In this document: positions 7,447-15,746 of the stretch, piece after piece
Layout: each line of letters opens with the position of its first letter
Numbering within the stretch: the first letter of the stretch is position 1
Source of the DNA: Colimorpha sp045597845
GTDB lineage: Bacteria; Bacteroidota; Bacteroidia; Bacteroidales; P3
DNA: 21,407 nucleotides
Assembly (NCBI GenBank): GCA_045597845.1
Contig: JAZLKZ010000097.1
Coordinates: forward strand, 1 to 21,407
Direction: 5' to 3'
The notes under the pieces: generated by a model
The model's input: the letters and a program-made list of their open reading frames with translations, nothing else
Told to the model about the DNA's origin: nothing
Databases searched by the model: none
Made by a program: the position numbers and the translations under genes

Positions 7447-8260
7447 TGCTTACCTCCTTTTCGTTGGCCTCCTCTTGGGGAGCGTCAGCTGCATTCTCAG
7501 CCACGGCTTCCACTGCCTGGCCTTGCAGCATGTTGTTGATAAAAGCTTGATAGCGCATAAGGTCGTCGCCCAACATGGCACTCACGCCATTGGAGGTCAT
7601 AGTGCCACCGCTGATGGCATCCACCTCATGAGCGCCGTTGGGGTCTGCATTTTTCTTGACGGCGATAGAGACCACATTGCCACTCTCGTCGAGAATCTGC
7701 TTACCGATAAATGGCGCCTGGAATTTCTCGGTGGTAATCTCGGCACCCAAACCAGGAGTCTCGCTATCGTGGCTGAAAGTAACACCTACAACGGTGTTGA
7801 AATCCTCGTCCAAAGCGATGTTTGCATATACTGGACCCCACAAGCCATTGCCTTGGGTAGGAATCACATAGCCCGTCTTGCCATCCTTCTGGAAAAGATA
7901 TACGGGGAATGCACCCTTTGCACCAGACTTTTCCTTGTTCTGCTCGTCCTTGAGGTTGATGGCGAAAGCTCTCACCTCCCCCTTGACCATATTGTCGGCA
8001 GCGATGTCGTATTCCGAAACCACTTCACCGTTTGTTCCCACAGTCAATTCGCTGGTAAAATACTGTTTGTAGAGCGCTTCGGCACCGTCACGGTCCGTAG
8101 CCACATTGATGGCAGCGAGAAGCGTCTGCATCTTCTCATTGCGCACATTCTCCTGCTGACGGTCCTTGAGACCCATGGCAACCACCGAAAGAATGACAGC
8201 CACCACAGCCACCAATGCCGCAGCATAAATGAAGATATATTTGTTGCTAAAATTTTTCAT
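7439..8260 (-). CDS. nqrC: Na+-translocating NADH:quinone reductase subunit C
   Basis: 273 aa. One N-terminal helix (about 8-30) anchors a periplasmic flavin domain. The motif SGGTMTSNGV (217-226) is the NqrC/RnfG flavinylation site, where Thr220 would carry FMN through a phosphoester bond made by ApbE; no apbE is seen in the window. The start ATG at 8260 (MKNFSNKY) follows an AGGA ribosome-binding site (GGAGGATT), and the upstream in-frame start at 8281 would overlap that site. The C-terminal ~30 residues are Ala/Glu-rich, an acidic tail that is probably disordered. It lies 17 bp after nqrB. Confidence 0.96.
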   Translation of the reverse strand: MKNFSNKYIFIYAAALVAVVAVILSVVAMGLKDRQQENVRNEKMQTLLAAINVATDRDGAEALYKQYFTSELTVGTNGEVVSEYDIAADNMVKGEVRAFAINLKDEQNKEKSGAKGAFPVYLFQKDGKTGYVIPTQGNGLWGPVYANIALDEDFNTVVGVTFSHDSETPGLGAEITTEKFQAPFIGKQILDESGNVVSIAVKKNADPNGAHEVDAISGGTMTSNGVSAMLGDDLMRYQAFINNMLQGQAVEAVAENAADAPQEEANEKEVSNE

Positions 8261-8277
8261 TTCTAATCCTCCACTCT

Positions 8278-9453
8278 TCATTTTTCAATTTTAATTCTCG
8301 ACTGTCTGCGCTTGATGTTGCGCGACACCACGCAATGGTCGATGAGCGGTGCGAAGCAGTTCATCAGCAAGATGGCGAGCATCATGCCCTCGGGATAGGC
8401 GGGGTTGAGTACACGCAAAACCACAGCAAAGGCACCAATCAAGAAGCCATAAATCCATTTTCCCGCATTGGTCTGGGCGGAAGTTACGGGATCGGTAGCC
8501 ATAAATACGGCACCAAACAAGAAGCCACCCATCAAGAAATGATAGTAGAACGGCAACTGCATATAAGCGTTTGCGCCGATAGTGTTGAATAGCAAGCCCA
8601 TCACGCCGCCACCCAGCACCACGCTGAGCATTACACGCCACGAAGCGATGCCGGTAAGCAGCAACAACGCGGCACCCAACAAAATGGCGATGGCAGAAGT
8701 CTCACAGGTAGAGCCTGGAATGGTTCCGATGAACATATCGAGCAGCGAAGCCGAAGGTCTTACGCCACCAGCCATCATCTCGCCGAGCGGCGTAGCGCCC
8801 GTAATGGCATCGGAACCCCAAAGGTCGGCGGCAATCCATACTTTGTCGCCCGACATGTGGGAGGGATAGCTGAAGAAGAGGAAAGCACGAGCCACCAAGG
8901 CGGGGTTGAGGAAGTTCATGCCCGTACCGCCAAACACCTCTTTGCCAATGACAACGGCAAAAGCAACAGCCAAAGCCAGCTGCCAGAGTGGCGTGGTAAC
9001 GGGGACAATCATCGGGATGATAAGACCCGTAACGAGGAAACCCTCGTTGACCTCGTGGTGACGGATTTGGGCGAACATGAACTCAATGCCCAAACCTACG
9101 ACGTAACTCACCACAATGAGCGGAAGCATTCTCAAGAAACCAAACCAGAAGCAGCTCCAAAGCATGTACCACACGCTGGAGTCAATATTCCACGACATAT
9201 CGTTCAATGCAGTCTGGTATCCGATGTTCCACATGCCGAAAAGCAAGGCAGGCAACATTGCGATGACCACCAAGATCATCGAACGTTTCATATCCACAGC
9301 GTCACGGATGTGGCTACCCTGGCGCGTCACGGTGTTGGGCGTGAATGCAAAAGTCTCAAATGCCTCGAAGGTGCTGCTCAACCAAGGTAATTTTCCACCC
9401 TCGGAGAAGGTGGGCTTGATTTTGTCGATAAAATTTCTCAAACCGTTCATCAT
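8278..9453 (-). CDS. nqrB: Na+-translocating NADH:quinone reductase subunit B
   Basis: 391 aa, multi-helix membrane subunit that carries covalent FMN and riboflavin and forms the main sodium path. The flavinylation motif TGATP (218-222) is present, with Thr221 as the FMN acceptor. The ATG at 9453 is preferred: it overlaps the nqrA TGA by one base and lies 7 nt after a strong AGGAGG, one of the few clear Shine-Dalgarno sites in the window. A GTG one codon upstream and an ATG one codon downstream are alternatives. Tight spacing with nqrA indicates coupled translation. Confidence 0.96.
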   Translation of the reverse strand: MMNGLRNFIDKIKPTFSEGGKLPWLSSTFEAFETFAFTPNTVTRQGSHIRDAVDMKRSMILVVIAMLPALLFGMWNIGYQTALNDMSWNIDSSVWYMLWSCFWFGFLRMLPLIVVSYVVGLGIEFMFAQIRHHEVNEGFLVTGLIIPMIVPVTTPLWQLALAVAFAVVIGKEVFGGTGMNFLNPALVARAFLFFSYPSHMSGDKVWIAADLWGSDAITGATPLGEMMAGGVRPSASLLDMFIGTIPGSTCETSAIAILLGAALLLLTGIASWRVMLSVVLGGGVMGLLFNTIGANAYMQLPFYYHFLMGGFLFGAVFMATDPVTSAQTNAGKWIYGFLIGAFAVVLRVLNPAYPEGMMLAILLMNCFAPLIDHCVVSRNIKRRQSRIKIEK

Positions 9454-10838
9454 CACATAGCCTCCTTTCTGATGGTCTCCAAGGCTTCACGAATGACGCT
9501 TTGGATTTCCGTCTTTGATGGGTCAATAAATTCGCAGAGTGCGAAATCCTCGGGTTCAACCTCGTAGATACCGAGATTCTCCATAAGTTCGATGTCGCCG
9601 ATTATGGCAGCCTTAATCAACTGCAAAGGATAAATGTCGAAGGGGAATACCTTCTCGAAATTGCCTGAGAAGACAAAAGGACGCACACCGCCATGCAGGT
9701 TGGTGTCCACCTTGGTGGGGAAGAACTGAGAAATCAGCTTGGCAATCTTGCAGTCGCTGCCAACCAGCCAACCCGAGAGAAACGTCTTCGAATAGCTTGT
9801 CTTGTCCAAACCCGGCAACAGCCAACCCATAAAGTCGTAATAGTCGCCTTCGGGGAGCAAGGTCACTAATGTGTCGTAAGCACCCAAGAAACCATCCTTG
9901 GTGATTGTGGTACCCGTGAAGACATCGCCCGAGATAATTCTCACGTGGTCCTGATGTTTGAGCTGCTGGTCGAGGATGCTCGACAGACTGGCGCCTGCTG
10001 TAACCTCATAGTAGCGTGGCATACGCACCTCGGGGCCCGCCAAAGCGAAACGCTTTTGGGGAGCGTAGCGACCCGTGCGCATCAACTCACCCATATTCGC
10101 CACGTCTTGCAGACCTATGGTCCAAATCACTTCGCCCTTGTTGATGGGGTCGATGGCGGCAATCTGCGTACCTACGTTGCCCGAAGGATGGGGACCCGAA
10201 ACAGTGTGCACCTCCAGCTGCGAAAAGTTCTCCTGCAAGCTCTCGGCGAAAGGCTTCACACAGGTGGAATCAGGCTTGCAGCACAGATGCACCTTACCTT
10301 GAGTCAATCCACAAAGGGTTTTCAAACCCATCGCAAAAGCCTCTTCCCTACCCGCCATCACAAAGTCGGCATCGGCGGAAAGCGGAGCGCTCTCACATGC
10401 CGTGATGAAAATGGCTTTAGGACTATCGGCGGGATTGGCCACAATGCCGAAAGGACGCTGACGCAAAGCTGTCCACATACCCTTCTGGCAGAGGAATTCT
10501 CGCACATTTTCGGGAGCCGTAAAGCCTTCCGAGGCGGGCGCCTGCTCGGCATTGGCGGTAATCACCACAGCCAACAATTTACGTTTTGCGCCTCTAACAA
10601 CCGATTTTACAACGCCATCTACGGGGGTACAGAACAGCACCTCGGGCTGACGTTTGTCGTAGAACAGCGCATCGCCAGCACTCACCTGTTGCCCCTCCTC
10701 CACGAGGAGTTTGGGCATCATGCCCACAAAATCGACAGGCTGCACTGCATAATCCTCAATTTTAGGCACAATGGCAAACTCAAGTTCCGCTTCGCCCAAA
10801 ACATTGAGGTCTAAACCTTTTTTTATCTTTATATTCAT
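9453..10838 (-). CDS. nqrA: Na+-translocating NADH:quinone reductase subunit A
   Basis: 461 aa, near the usual ~450. NqrA is the peripheral cytoplasmic subunit of the Na+-NQR complex. It lacks simple catalytic motifs; recognition rests on overall similarity (for example KIKKGLDL at the N-terminus, VDGVVKSV, SGPHPSGNVG and GLDKTSYSKTFLSG) and on its place as first gene of the complete nqrABCDEF order. A -7 element lies 23-31 bp upstream of its ATG, so this is the operon's promoter-proximal gene. Confidence 0.96.
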   Translation of the reverse strand: MNIKIKKGLDLNVLGEAELEFAIVPKIEDYAVQPVDFVGMMPKLLVEEGQQVSAGDALFYDKRQPEVLFCTPVDGVVKSVVRGAKRKLLAVVITANAEQAPASEGFTAPENVREFLCQKGMWTALRQRPFGIVANPADSPKAIFITACESAPLSADADFVMAGREEAFAMGLKTLCGLTQGKVHLCCKPDSTCVKPFAESLQENFSQLEVHTVSGPHPSGNVGTQIAAIDPINKGEVIWTIGLQDVANMGELMRTGRYAPQKRFALAGPEVRMPRYYEVTAGASLSSILDQQLKHQDHVRIISGDVFTGTTITKDGFLGAYDTLVTLLPEGDYYDFMGWLLPGLDKTSYSKTFLSGWLVGSDCKIAKLISQFFPTKVDTNLHGGVRPFVFSGNFEKVFPFDIYPLQLIKAAIIGDIELMENLGIYEVEPEDFALCEFIDPSKTEIQSVIREALETIRKEAM

Positions 10839-10860
10839 AAGAAATGCTAAAAAATAGTCT

Positions 10861-10869
10861 GCAAAGATA
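10861..10869 (-). promoter_or_regulatory. -7 element of the nqr operon promoter
   Basis: Minus-strand TATCTTTGC matches the Bacteroidetes -7 consensus TAnnTTTG and is identical to the core before the AAA ATPase gene. No good TTTG is found at the -33 distance (around 10890). It lies 23 bp upstream of the nqrA start. Confidence 0.65.
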
Positions 10870-11234
10870 CGAAATTATCAGTAATTACCTTAATTCCACG
10901 AATTATTCTTGTTCTTTTGCCGTAAAAAAAAATACAATACGTTGTTAATAAACAACTTATCAAAAACTTATATTTCTCAATTATTTACCTAATTTTTGTG
11001 CTTCCCCTCACACAAAAAACGGCTATTATGGTGACAAAAATACAACTTTTTTCGGAATATGAGACTTTCGATGGTATTTTTTCAACAATAGATGCTCTAA
11101 AATTGAACAAAACGCAAATAAAAAGCGAGATTCGACAATAAAAAGAGTGGATTTCCGTTACTTTTAAGTTAAACCCTAATATAGCATACACATCGCTTTG
11201 CGCACTATAAACGCAGAAATTCAAGATTCAAACT
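10870..11234. other. AT-rich non-coding spacer between the nqr operon and the defence island
   Basis: A stretch of about 365 bp with strong A+T bias and many A and T runs. I see no convincing gene: the only longer frame is a 79-codon minus-strand ORF (11224-10985) without recognisable domain or start context. It holds upstream promoter DNA of nqrA on the left and of the XRE gene on the right. A possible weak -7 for the XRE gene is TCGCTTTG at 11193-11200. It marks the change from nqr genes of moderate GC to the mosaic island. Confidence 0.55.
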
Positions 11235-11247
11235 CATAACTGTTATG
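11235..11247. promoter_or_regulatory. Palindrome over the XRE start codon, candidate autoregulatory operator
   Basis: CATAAC-T-GTTATG is a perfect 6+1+6 inverted repeat whose last three bases are the start codon of the XRE gene. Small XRE controller proteins commonly repress or activate their own promoter through such sites. The role here is inferred from position only. Confidence 0.4.
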
Positions 11248-11451
11248 CATTCCAAAGACATCAACCGACTCAAAGTAGTACTGGTCGAGAAAAAACGTAC
11301 CAGCAAATGGCTGGCGACACAACTCGGCAAAGATCCCGCCACCATCTCCAAATGGTGTACCAATACCACCCAACCCAATTTGGAAACCCTCATCCACATT
11401 GCCTCCCTGCTGGAAGTGAAACTGGATGAATTAGTTTGCAATAACCAATAA
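11245..11451 (+). CDS. XRE-family HTH regulator, possible controller of the RM island
   Basis: 68 aa and almost entirely one Cro/C1-type helix-turn-helix domain. Helix 2 and the recognition helix are in SKWLATQLGKDPATISKWC (about 20-38), followed by TTQPNLETLIHIASLLEV and a short tail ending DELV. There is no dimerisation extension or second domain. It lies 136 bp upstream of hsdR on the same strand with a promoter between them. Its likely job is timing or repressing expression of the restriction genes, as C proteins do, but other targets are possible. Confidence 0.85.
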   Translation: MHSKDINRLKVVLVEKKRTSKWLATQLGKDPATISKWCTNTTQPNLETLIHIASLLEVKLDELVCNNQ

Positions 11452-11516
11452 TACAAGCAACGGATGGGGTGGTATTGTGAAAAGAAAACTTTAGACTACA
11501 CTATTGAGAAAAAACG

Positions 11517-11525
11517 TATTTTTGC
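11517..11525 (+). promoter_or_regulatory. -7 element of the hsdR promoter
   Basis: TATTTTTGC fits TAnnTTTG. The upstream match for -33 is weak (TTTA at 11490-11493, 23 bp away). It lies 63 bp before the hsdR start and could drive the hsdR-MBL message separately from the XRE gene. Confidence 0.55.
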
Positions 11526-11587
11526 AGAATAAAATAGCAATGGGAAATTTCTACTTCTTACATCATTTAATAAGATAACATTGACTC

Positions 11588-14389
11588 ATGAATCAGAATC
11601 CGGAACAGATAGCGCGTGATGTAATTGATGATTTGCTTCAACAAGCAGGTTGGGTAATTCAATCGAAGGCAAAGATTGATTTCTCGGCTGGTTTGGGTGT
11701 TGCCGTACGTGAATATCAAACGGATTCCGGGCCTGCTGATTATGTTCTCTTCATAAATAGGAAACCTGTTGGCATTATTGAGGCGAAACGCGAAGAAGAA
11801 GGAGTAAATCTTACTATGGTGGAGGAACAGGCAGCTCGATATGCAAATGCAAAACTGAAATATTTGAACAACGAGCCGTTGGTGTATGTGTATGAAACCA
11901 CGGGAACTGTTACTCATTTCACCGATTATAGCGATCCGAAACCCCGTAGCCGTGCAGTGTTCGCTTTTCATAAACCTGAAACTATCGCAGAATGGATTCG
12001 CAACGGAAGAAGTCTTCGCAACAGATTGCAGGATTTCCCCACATTGGACATAACAGGCTTGCGTCCTGCACAGATAAAGGCGGTCGTGAATTTGGAGGAG
12101 TCTTTCAAAAACAATCGTCCTCGCGCTTTGATACAAATGGCAACGGGAGCAGGAAAAACATTTACGGCAATTACTTTTATATATCGTTTACTCAAATTCG
12201 CAAAGGCAAAACGGATTTTATTCCTTGTCGATACCCGCAATTTAGGTGAACAGGCCGAACAGGAATTTATGAATTTCCGCCCGAATGACGACAACCGCAA
12301 GTTTACGGAATTGTATAATGTTCAGCGGTTGAATTCAAGCTATATAGCGAGCGATAGCCAAGTGTGCATCTCTACAATTCAACGCCTGTATTCTATTTTG
12401 AAAGGTGAGGAAATGGACGAAAGCGCCGAAACCGACAATCCGAATGAATCGACTTGGCTGCAACAAAAACTGAAGGAACAAAAGGCTGTTCCTGTTGAAT
12501 ATACGGCAAAGGTTCCAATCGAGCAGTTTGATTTTGTCGTAATTGATGAATGCCACCGAAGCATTTACAATCTTTGGAAACAGGTCCTTGATTATTTCGA
12601 TGCGTTTTTGATAGGCCTTACTGCCACGCCTGATAAAAGGACGTTCGGTTTCTTCAACGAAAATGTCGTGAGTGAATATACGTATGAGCAATCGGTTGTT
12701 GACGGCGTGAATGTGCCGTATGATGTTTATACCATAGAAACGGAAATATCTAAGAACGGAGGCTTGATTAAGGCTGGCTGGTATATCGATTATCGTGATA
12801 AGGCTACCCGCAAGACTCGTTGGCAACAGGTTGATGAGGATACTGAATACAAAAAGAACGACTTGGATAGATCTGTGGTGAACCCAAGCCAGATTCGTAC
12901 GGTAATCAGGCAATTCCGCAAGGCATTGATGGAGGAAATCTATCCTAACAGGTACGACGAAAACGGGCAGTATGAAGTGCCGAAGACATTGATTTTTGCA
13001 AAAACCGACAGCCACGCCGACGACATTATCAATATTGTTCGCGAAGAGTTCAACGAGAGCAACGATTTCTGCAAAAAGGTAACCTACAAGATTGACGAAG
13101 ATCCAAAATCTGTCCTGAATCGTTTCCGCAACCAATACTATCCTCGCATTGCCGTTACGGTTGATATGATAGCAACGGGAACCGATGTCAAGGCTCTCGA
13201 GGTCCTTTTGTTTATGCGCGATGTCCGCAGTGCGAATTACTTTGAACAGATGAAAGGTCGTGGAACCAGAACAATAAACGAGGATTCGTTGCAATTGGTG
13301 AGCAAAACGGCCTCGGCAAAGACACACTTTGTGATTGTTGATGCCGTGGGTGTAACGCAGACAAAGAAAACCGACAGCCGTCCGTTGGAGCGCAAACCTA
13401 CAGTCCCGTTGAAGGATTTGCTGGGGGCTGTAACCATGGGTGTTGTGGAAGAAGATTTGTTCACCTCGCTTGCCAACCGTCTGATTCGGCTCGACAAAGA
13501 AGTCACCGAAAAGGAGCGTGAGAAAATAGAATTCCTTGCAAAAGGAAAGAGTTTGGGACAAATGAGTGCCGAATTGTTGAATGTTTTCGATGCAGACAAG
13601 ATAGAAGATGAGGCAAACTTGGAACTGCAAAAAATTCCCCGAGCGGAAATTACGCCTGCCATAGAGGAACAAATTCGCGCAAAGGCACAGCAAAAACTTG
13701 CCGACATTGCAAGCAGTACGTTCAATGGCGAGTTGAACGAATATATTGTTACCGTTCGCAACCTGCACGACCAGAAGATTGATACGGTGAACATAGATGC
13801 TGTCTTGCGCAGTGGATTCAACAGCTTTACACAAGAAAAGGCAAAGGAAACCATTGCATCGTTTACAGAATATTTGGAACAACACAAAGACGAGATTATG
13901 GCATTGAGCATATTCTACAACCAGCCCTACAATCGCCGCAACCTCACACTGAAAATGGCGCAGGAGCTGCTCGAAAAACTGAAGCAGGACAAACCGTTGC
14001 TTGCCCCTTCGTATGTGTGGGATGCCTATTGTGCCGTTGAGAATGTAAAGGCGAACCAGCCCAAGGCGGAACTTACTGCATTGGTCTCATTGGTGCGCCA
14101 CGCTTGCGGAATCGACAAAACATTGGCGGCTTTCGATAGTGTGATAGATAAGAATTTTAATGCATGGCTGTTCCGCCAACACACCGGTAACCGTAACCGC
14201 TTTACGCAAGAACAGATTGACTGGTTGCGTATGATTAAAGACCATATCATTAGCAGTTACCACCTTGACCTTGATGATTTGGACTACACGCCCTTCGATG
14301 CCCAAGGCGGACGGGGCAAAATGTACCAATTGTTTGGTAACGAGATGGAGAAAATTATTGAGGAATTGAATGAAGTGTTAGTAGCGTAA
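11588..14389 (+). CDS. hsdR: Type I restriction enzyme R subunit (HsdR)
   Basis: 933 aa. HsdR translocates DNA using ATP and cuts unmethylated DNA at a distance, in complex with HsdM and HsdS. The N-terminal nuclease has the PD-(D/E)xK pattern Asp51 ... Glu65-x-Lys67 (IIEAKRE). The SF2 helicase motor follows, with motif I ATGAGKT (185-191), motif II DECH (320-323), motif III LTATP (344-348) and motif VI GRGTRT. The C-terminal region resembles the EcoEI-type HsdR end and finishes ELNEVLVA. The gene is intact. The MBL gene starts 16 bp after its stop. A diverged copy of its last codons lies downstream at 15637-15681. hsdS and hsdM lie further along the island. Confidence 0.96.
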   Translation: MNQNPEQIARDVIDDLLQQAGWVIQSKAKIDFSAGLGVAVREYQTDSGPADYVLFINRKPVGIIEAKREEEGVNLTMVEEQAARYANAKLKYLNNEPLVYVYETTGTVTHFTDYSDPKPRSRAVFAFHKPETIAEWIRNGRSLRNRLQDFPTLDITGLRPAQIKAVVNLEESFKNNRPRALIQMATGAGKTFTAITFIYRLLKFAKAKRILFLVDTRNLGEQAEQEFMNFRPNDDNRKFTELYNVQRLNSSYIASDSQVCISTIQRLYSILKGEEMDESAETDNPNESTWLQQKLKEQKAVPVEYTAKVPIEQFDFVVIDECHRSIYNLWKQVLDYFDAFLIGLTATPDKRTFGFFNENVVSEYTYEQSVVDGVNVPYDVYTIETEISKNGGLIKAGWYIDYRDKATRKTRWQQVDEDTEYKKNDLDRSVVNPSQIRTVIRQFRKALMEEIYPNRYDENGQYEVPKTLIFAKTDSHADDIINIVREEFNESNDFCKKVTYKIDEDPKSVLNRFRNQYYPRIAVTVDMIATGTDVKALEVLLFMRDVRSANYFEQMKGRGTRTINEDSLQLVSKTASAKTHFVIVDAVGVTQTKKTDSRPLERKPTVPLKDLLGAVTMGVVEEDLFTSLANRLIRLDKEVTEKEREKIEFLAKGKSLGQMSAELLNVFDADKIEDEANLELQKIPRAEITPAIEEQIRAKAQQKLADIASSTFNGELNEYIVTVRNLHDQKIDTVNIDAVLRSGFNSFTQEKAKETIASFTEYLEQHKDEIMALSIFYNQPYNRRNLTLKMAQELLEKLKQDKPLLAPSYVWDAYCAVENVKANQPKAELTALVSLVRHACGIDKTLAAFDSVIDKNFNAWLFRQHTGNRNRFTQEQIDWLRMIKDHIISSYHLDLDDLDYTPFDAQGGRGKMYQLFGNEMEKIIEELNEVLVA

Positions 14390-14405
14390 AAAATAGAATA
14401 AAACG

Positions 14406-15533
14406 ATGAACAAAATTCGAAGAATATTCCATCCCGTTGGTCAAGGAGCTTTCTATTCCGAAAGACATCCTGATTTTAATATCGTATATGATTGCGGTAA
14501 TTGGAAAAATAGTAAAGCTGCACGAAATGTTGTCAACCAGGCTTTTGACAAAAATGACACAATAGATATATTATTTATTTCTCATTTTGACTACGATCAT
14601 GTTTCAATGATAGGGACATTAAAAGATTCTGTCAAAAGTATAAAACATGTCGTGTTACCTTTGTTGCATGATGATGATGAAAAGATTTTATTGAAGGCTT
14701 TCAATCATTTCCATGCAAATTCAGCTCTATTGAATCAACTTATTGATGACCCACAAGCATTTTTTGGAGATGATACAAGAGTAGTATTTGTCAATGCGTC
14801 TGATAATTCCGAATTACCCATTAATGATAATCAAGAATCTATTAATTTGGAAAATCTTTCGGCAAAGCAAAAAATAAACAGTGGTGTTAAAATACAATTA
14901 AATACAAGTAATGACTGGGTGTTTATTCCATATAATTATGAGAATACATCACGCTCAAAAATGTTGAAAGACGAATTAACAAAAGAAAATATTAGTATTT
15001 CTGATCTTAAGAATGTTGATTTTTTGACAAAAAACAGTAAGAAAATTAAAGGAATCTATGAAAAGATAGACGGGAACATTAACGAAAACTCCTTGATAGT
15101 GTACTCGGGTCCTCTTCATGATAATCATCATTATCATTTTGTTGATGCTTATTACAATTGTTTATGGGATTGGCATTGCTTATACCGCTATCATCACTAC
15201 GTTGATTTTCACGGCTTATGTCATAAACCAGCATGTGTTTATTCAGGCGATGCTGATTTTAATAAAGTCCAAATTCATAATATTTTTCAGCGTTATTGGA
15301 AGAATGTTGGCACCATTCAAGTACCACATCATGGGTCGAAGAACTCATTTAACTTTAGTTTCGGCTTTCATACACAACAAGAGTCTTTTATTTGTCCTGT
15401 TTCATTTGGAACGAACAATACTTATGGACATCCTTCAGGGAAAGTGTTAGGGGAATTACTTCAATGTGAAAATATTCCTATTGCAGTGACGGAGAAAATG
15501 GATTCTACGTTTATTGAAATTATTAATGTTTAA
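14406..15533 (+). CDS. ComEC-like metallo-beta-lactamase-fold hydrolase inside the RM locus
   Basis: 375 aa. Metal-binding signatures of the MBL fold are visible: HFDYDH (60-65), the HxDxDH variant typical of the ComEC/Rec2 hydrolase branch; SGD (280-282); VPHHGS (306-311); and GHPSG (341-345). Substrates in this superfamily include nucleic acids, cyclic phosphodiesters and small esters; the one here is unknown. There is no signal peptide or membrane helix, so it is cytosolic, unlike full ComEC. Between the core motifs lies a segment (about 235-275) crowded with His, Tyr, Trp and Cys (for example HDNHHYHF and CLYRYHHY), which may add metal sites. Codon usage is more AT-rich than hsdR. It sits between hsdR and the RloC-like gene and is probably co-transcribed with hsdR. 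Confidence 0.8.
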   Translation: MNKIRRIFHPVGQGAFYSERHPDFNIVYDCGNWKNSKAARNVVNQAFDKNDTIDILFISHFDYDHVSMIGTLKDSVKSIKHVVLPLLHDDDEKILLKAFNHFHANSALLNQLIDDPQAFFGDDTRVVFVNASDNSELPINDNQESINLENLSAKQKINSGVKIQLNTSNDWVFIPYNYENTSRSKMLKDELTKENISISDLKNVDFLTKNSKKIKGIYEKIDGNINENSLIVYSGPLHDNHHYHFVDAYYNCLWDWHCLYRYHHYVDFHGLCHKPACVYSGDADFNKVQIHNIFQRYWKNVGTIQVPHHGSKNSFNFSFGFHTQQESFICPVSFGTNNTYGHPSGKVLGELLQCENIPIAVTEKMDSTFIEIINV

Positions 15534-15553
15534 AAGAGTAGTAATAGTTTTGA

Positions 15554-15640
15554 AATGAGATTTTCCGCATCCTCCAAGACAAGGAATACATTTCAGAGTT
15601 TGACAAGGGAATGGAAAATTATTTGAAGGGAGAAGAATGA
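15554..15640 (+). pseudogene. C-terminal remnant of an unidentified gene
   Basis: A short open frame without a start encodes EIFRILQDKEYISEF...NYLKGEE and ends at TGA 15638-15640. It reads like the helical C-terminus of a real protein but is cut off on its left by a stop at 15551. Its stop overlaps the ATG of the next remnant (ATGA). Parent gene not recognised. Confidence 0.4.
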
Positions 15641-15681
15641 GGATGATTACTGATGAGTTAAATGAAGTGTTGGTGGCATAA
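15637..15681 (+). pseudogene. Ghost of a second hsdR 3' end
   Basis: The frame ends TDELNEVLVA then stop; intact hsdR ends IEELNEVLVA. Over the last 30 bases (15652-15681 against 14360-14389) 24 are identical, with mismatches mostly at third codon positions. This is the tail of a homologous but diverged hsdR allele, left 1.3 kb downstream of the intact one, with the MBL gene between them. Confidence 0.65.
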
Positions 15682-15696
15682 TAGGATTATGAAAAA

Positions 15697-15720
15697 GTGA
15701 GACACTGTCTTACCTTTTTT
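15697..15720 (+). terminator. Weak intrinsic terminator after the hsdR ghost
   Basis: A 7-bp stem (15697-15703 with 15707-15713, one G:T pair) with a 3-nt loop is followed by C and six T. It would end the hsdR-MBL transcript before the RloC-like gene. The stem is low in GC, so strength is uncertain. Confidence 0.45.
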
Positions 15721-15746
15721 GAATGAAATCATTTGAATAATAGATT

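Noticed and set aside
7391..8266. 291-codon plus-strand frame
   Set aside because: Antisense to nqrC, which is certain from its flavinylation motif and operon position.
10985..11224. 79-codon minus-strand frame in the AT-rich spacer
   Set aside because: No domain, no ribosome-binding site, and composition is that of the surrounding spacer.
12335..13885. 516-codon open frame on the minus strand
   Set aside because: It lies wholly inside hsdR in an antisense frame. HsdR has unbroken helicase motifs; the antisense product has no recognisable domain.
15118..15450. 110-codon plus-strand frame inside the MBL gene with a hydrophobic N-terminus
   Set aside because: Overlaps the MBL gene in another frame across its SGD and HHGS motifs; the hydrophobic stretch is an artefact of the His/Tyr-rich codons read out of frame.
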